A stretch of DNA of 64,000 nucleotides, from the NCBI GenBank assembly GCA_003963365.1, contig RXJG01000004.1, positions 491,778 through 555,777 of the forward strand, given 5' to 3'. This DNA is from Sphingobacteriales bacterium (GTDB taxonomy: Bacteria; Bacteroidota; Bacteroidia; Chitinophagales; Chitinophagaceae). Every line of letters begins with the position of its first letter. Position 1 is the first letter of the stretch. Of this stretch, positions 63,850-64,000 are shown piece by piece. A program made the translations under genes and the position numbers. The notes below the pieces were generated by a model, which saw nothing but the letters and a program-made list of their open reading frames with translations, was not told the origin of the DNA and made no database searches.

Positions 63850-64000
63850 TTAAAATACTTCCAGCGCTTTATTAATCCTTTTAATGGTTTCACTTTTACC
63901 AAGCACTTCTGCAATTTGAAATACAGGTGGACCAAATTTTCCACCAACCAACATAATGCGGAGGGGTAATTGTAATTCGCCAGGTTTTATATTTTTTTCA
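63850..64000 (-). CDS. gltX: Glutamyl-tRNA synthetase, 3' end only
   Basis: Only the last ~50 codons are in the window. The translation, ending LPLRIMLVGGKFGPPVFQIAEVLGKSETIKRINKALEVF (shown here in parts: LPLRIMLVGGKFGPPV, FQIAEVLGKSETIKRI, NKALEVF), is the anticodon-binding C-terminal end of class I GluRS. The stop codon is at 63850-63852. The rest, including HIGH and KMSKS, lies outside. Confidence 0.85.
   Translation of the reverse strand, partial: EKNIKPGELQLPLRIMLVGGKFGPPVFQIAEVLGKSETIKRINKALEVF

Overview
This 64 kb window is chromosomal DNA from a member of the Bacteroidota, most likely the family Chitinophagaceae (the family is an inference). The supports are: moderately low GC; weak Shine-Dalgarno sites; many upstream regions with the Bacteroidota -7 promoter element TAnnTTTG, several with TTTG 19-20 nt further upstream; TonB-dependent receptors with an N-terminal carboxypeptidase-regulatory-like domain; DUF3098, DUF3108 and DUF2490 proteins; an atpB-E-F-H-A gene order; heptaprenylglyceryl-phosphate-synthase-like and class II (B12-dependent) ribonucleotide reductase genes; and the dispersed short repeats typical of these genomes. 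No tRNA, rRNA, CRISPR array, prophage or intact insertion sequence was seen.

Layout. 1-5.5 kb: 3' end of a GH1 beta-glucosidase, a small possible beta-flower protein, a PhoB/PhoR-like two-component pair, and a large secreted protein with a caspase-fold-like C-terminus. 5.6-12 kb: an ABC exporter and a partial ATP synthase operon (atpBEFHA, without atpG, atpD or atpC). 12-19.4 kb: a plus-strand run with a TonB-dependent receptor, a periplasmic protein, two paralogous membrane proteins, a small winged-helix regulator, then an ABC ATPase/permease pair and a LolA-like protein. 19.4-30.6 kb: mostly housekeeping (pdxA, rsmA, a hydroxyacid dehydrogenase, greA, HIT, ruvC, an LPG-flippase-like protein, DUF3108, a metallo-beta-lactamase-fold hydrolase, an MFS transporter, uppP, DUF3098, ftsX). 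30.6-31.05 kb: a cluster of dispersed repeats. 31-42.4 kb: leuS, small envelope proteins, an M23 peptidase, a MarR-controlled oxidoreductase operon with two matching palindromic operators, ruvB, a TerC-family protein and pyrD. 42.5-49 kb: a thiolase, a lipoprotein, a MerC-domain/TonB receptor pair with a repeat-flanked promoter, a GGGP-synthase-family enzyme and a DUF2490 protein. 49-58 kb: nrdJ, a tiny lipoprotein, a YcxB-like protein, a GNAT enzyme, acpP-fabF-rnc, a small secreted protein, a TRIC-type channel and a B12-binding mutase subunit. 58-64 kb: a GT39-type glycosyltransferase, a 1254-residue caspase-TPR protein, and the 3' end of gltX.

Most of the window is core metabolism and envelope biology. 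The unusual content is: (i) two proteins with clan-CD (caspase-like) His/Cys signatures, one with about 18 TPRs behind a stack of three overlapping palindromes; (ii) short repeat-like DNA inserted in frame inside conserved genes (leuS, pyrD twice, an M23 peptidase); (iii) dispersed repeats forming inverted pairs between genes; (iv) several readable promoter/leader arrangements (greA leader hairpin, MarR palindromes, repeats around the merC promoter, probable leaderless and CTG-started genes); and (v) very tight tail-to-tail packing of convergent genes.
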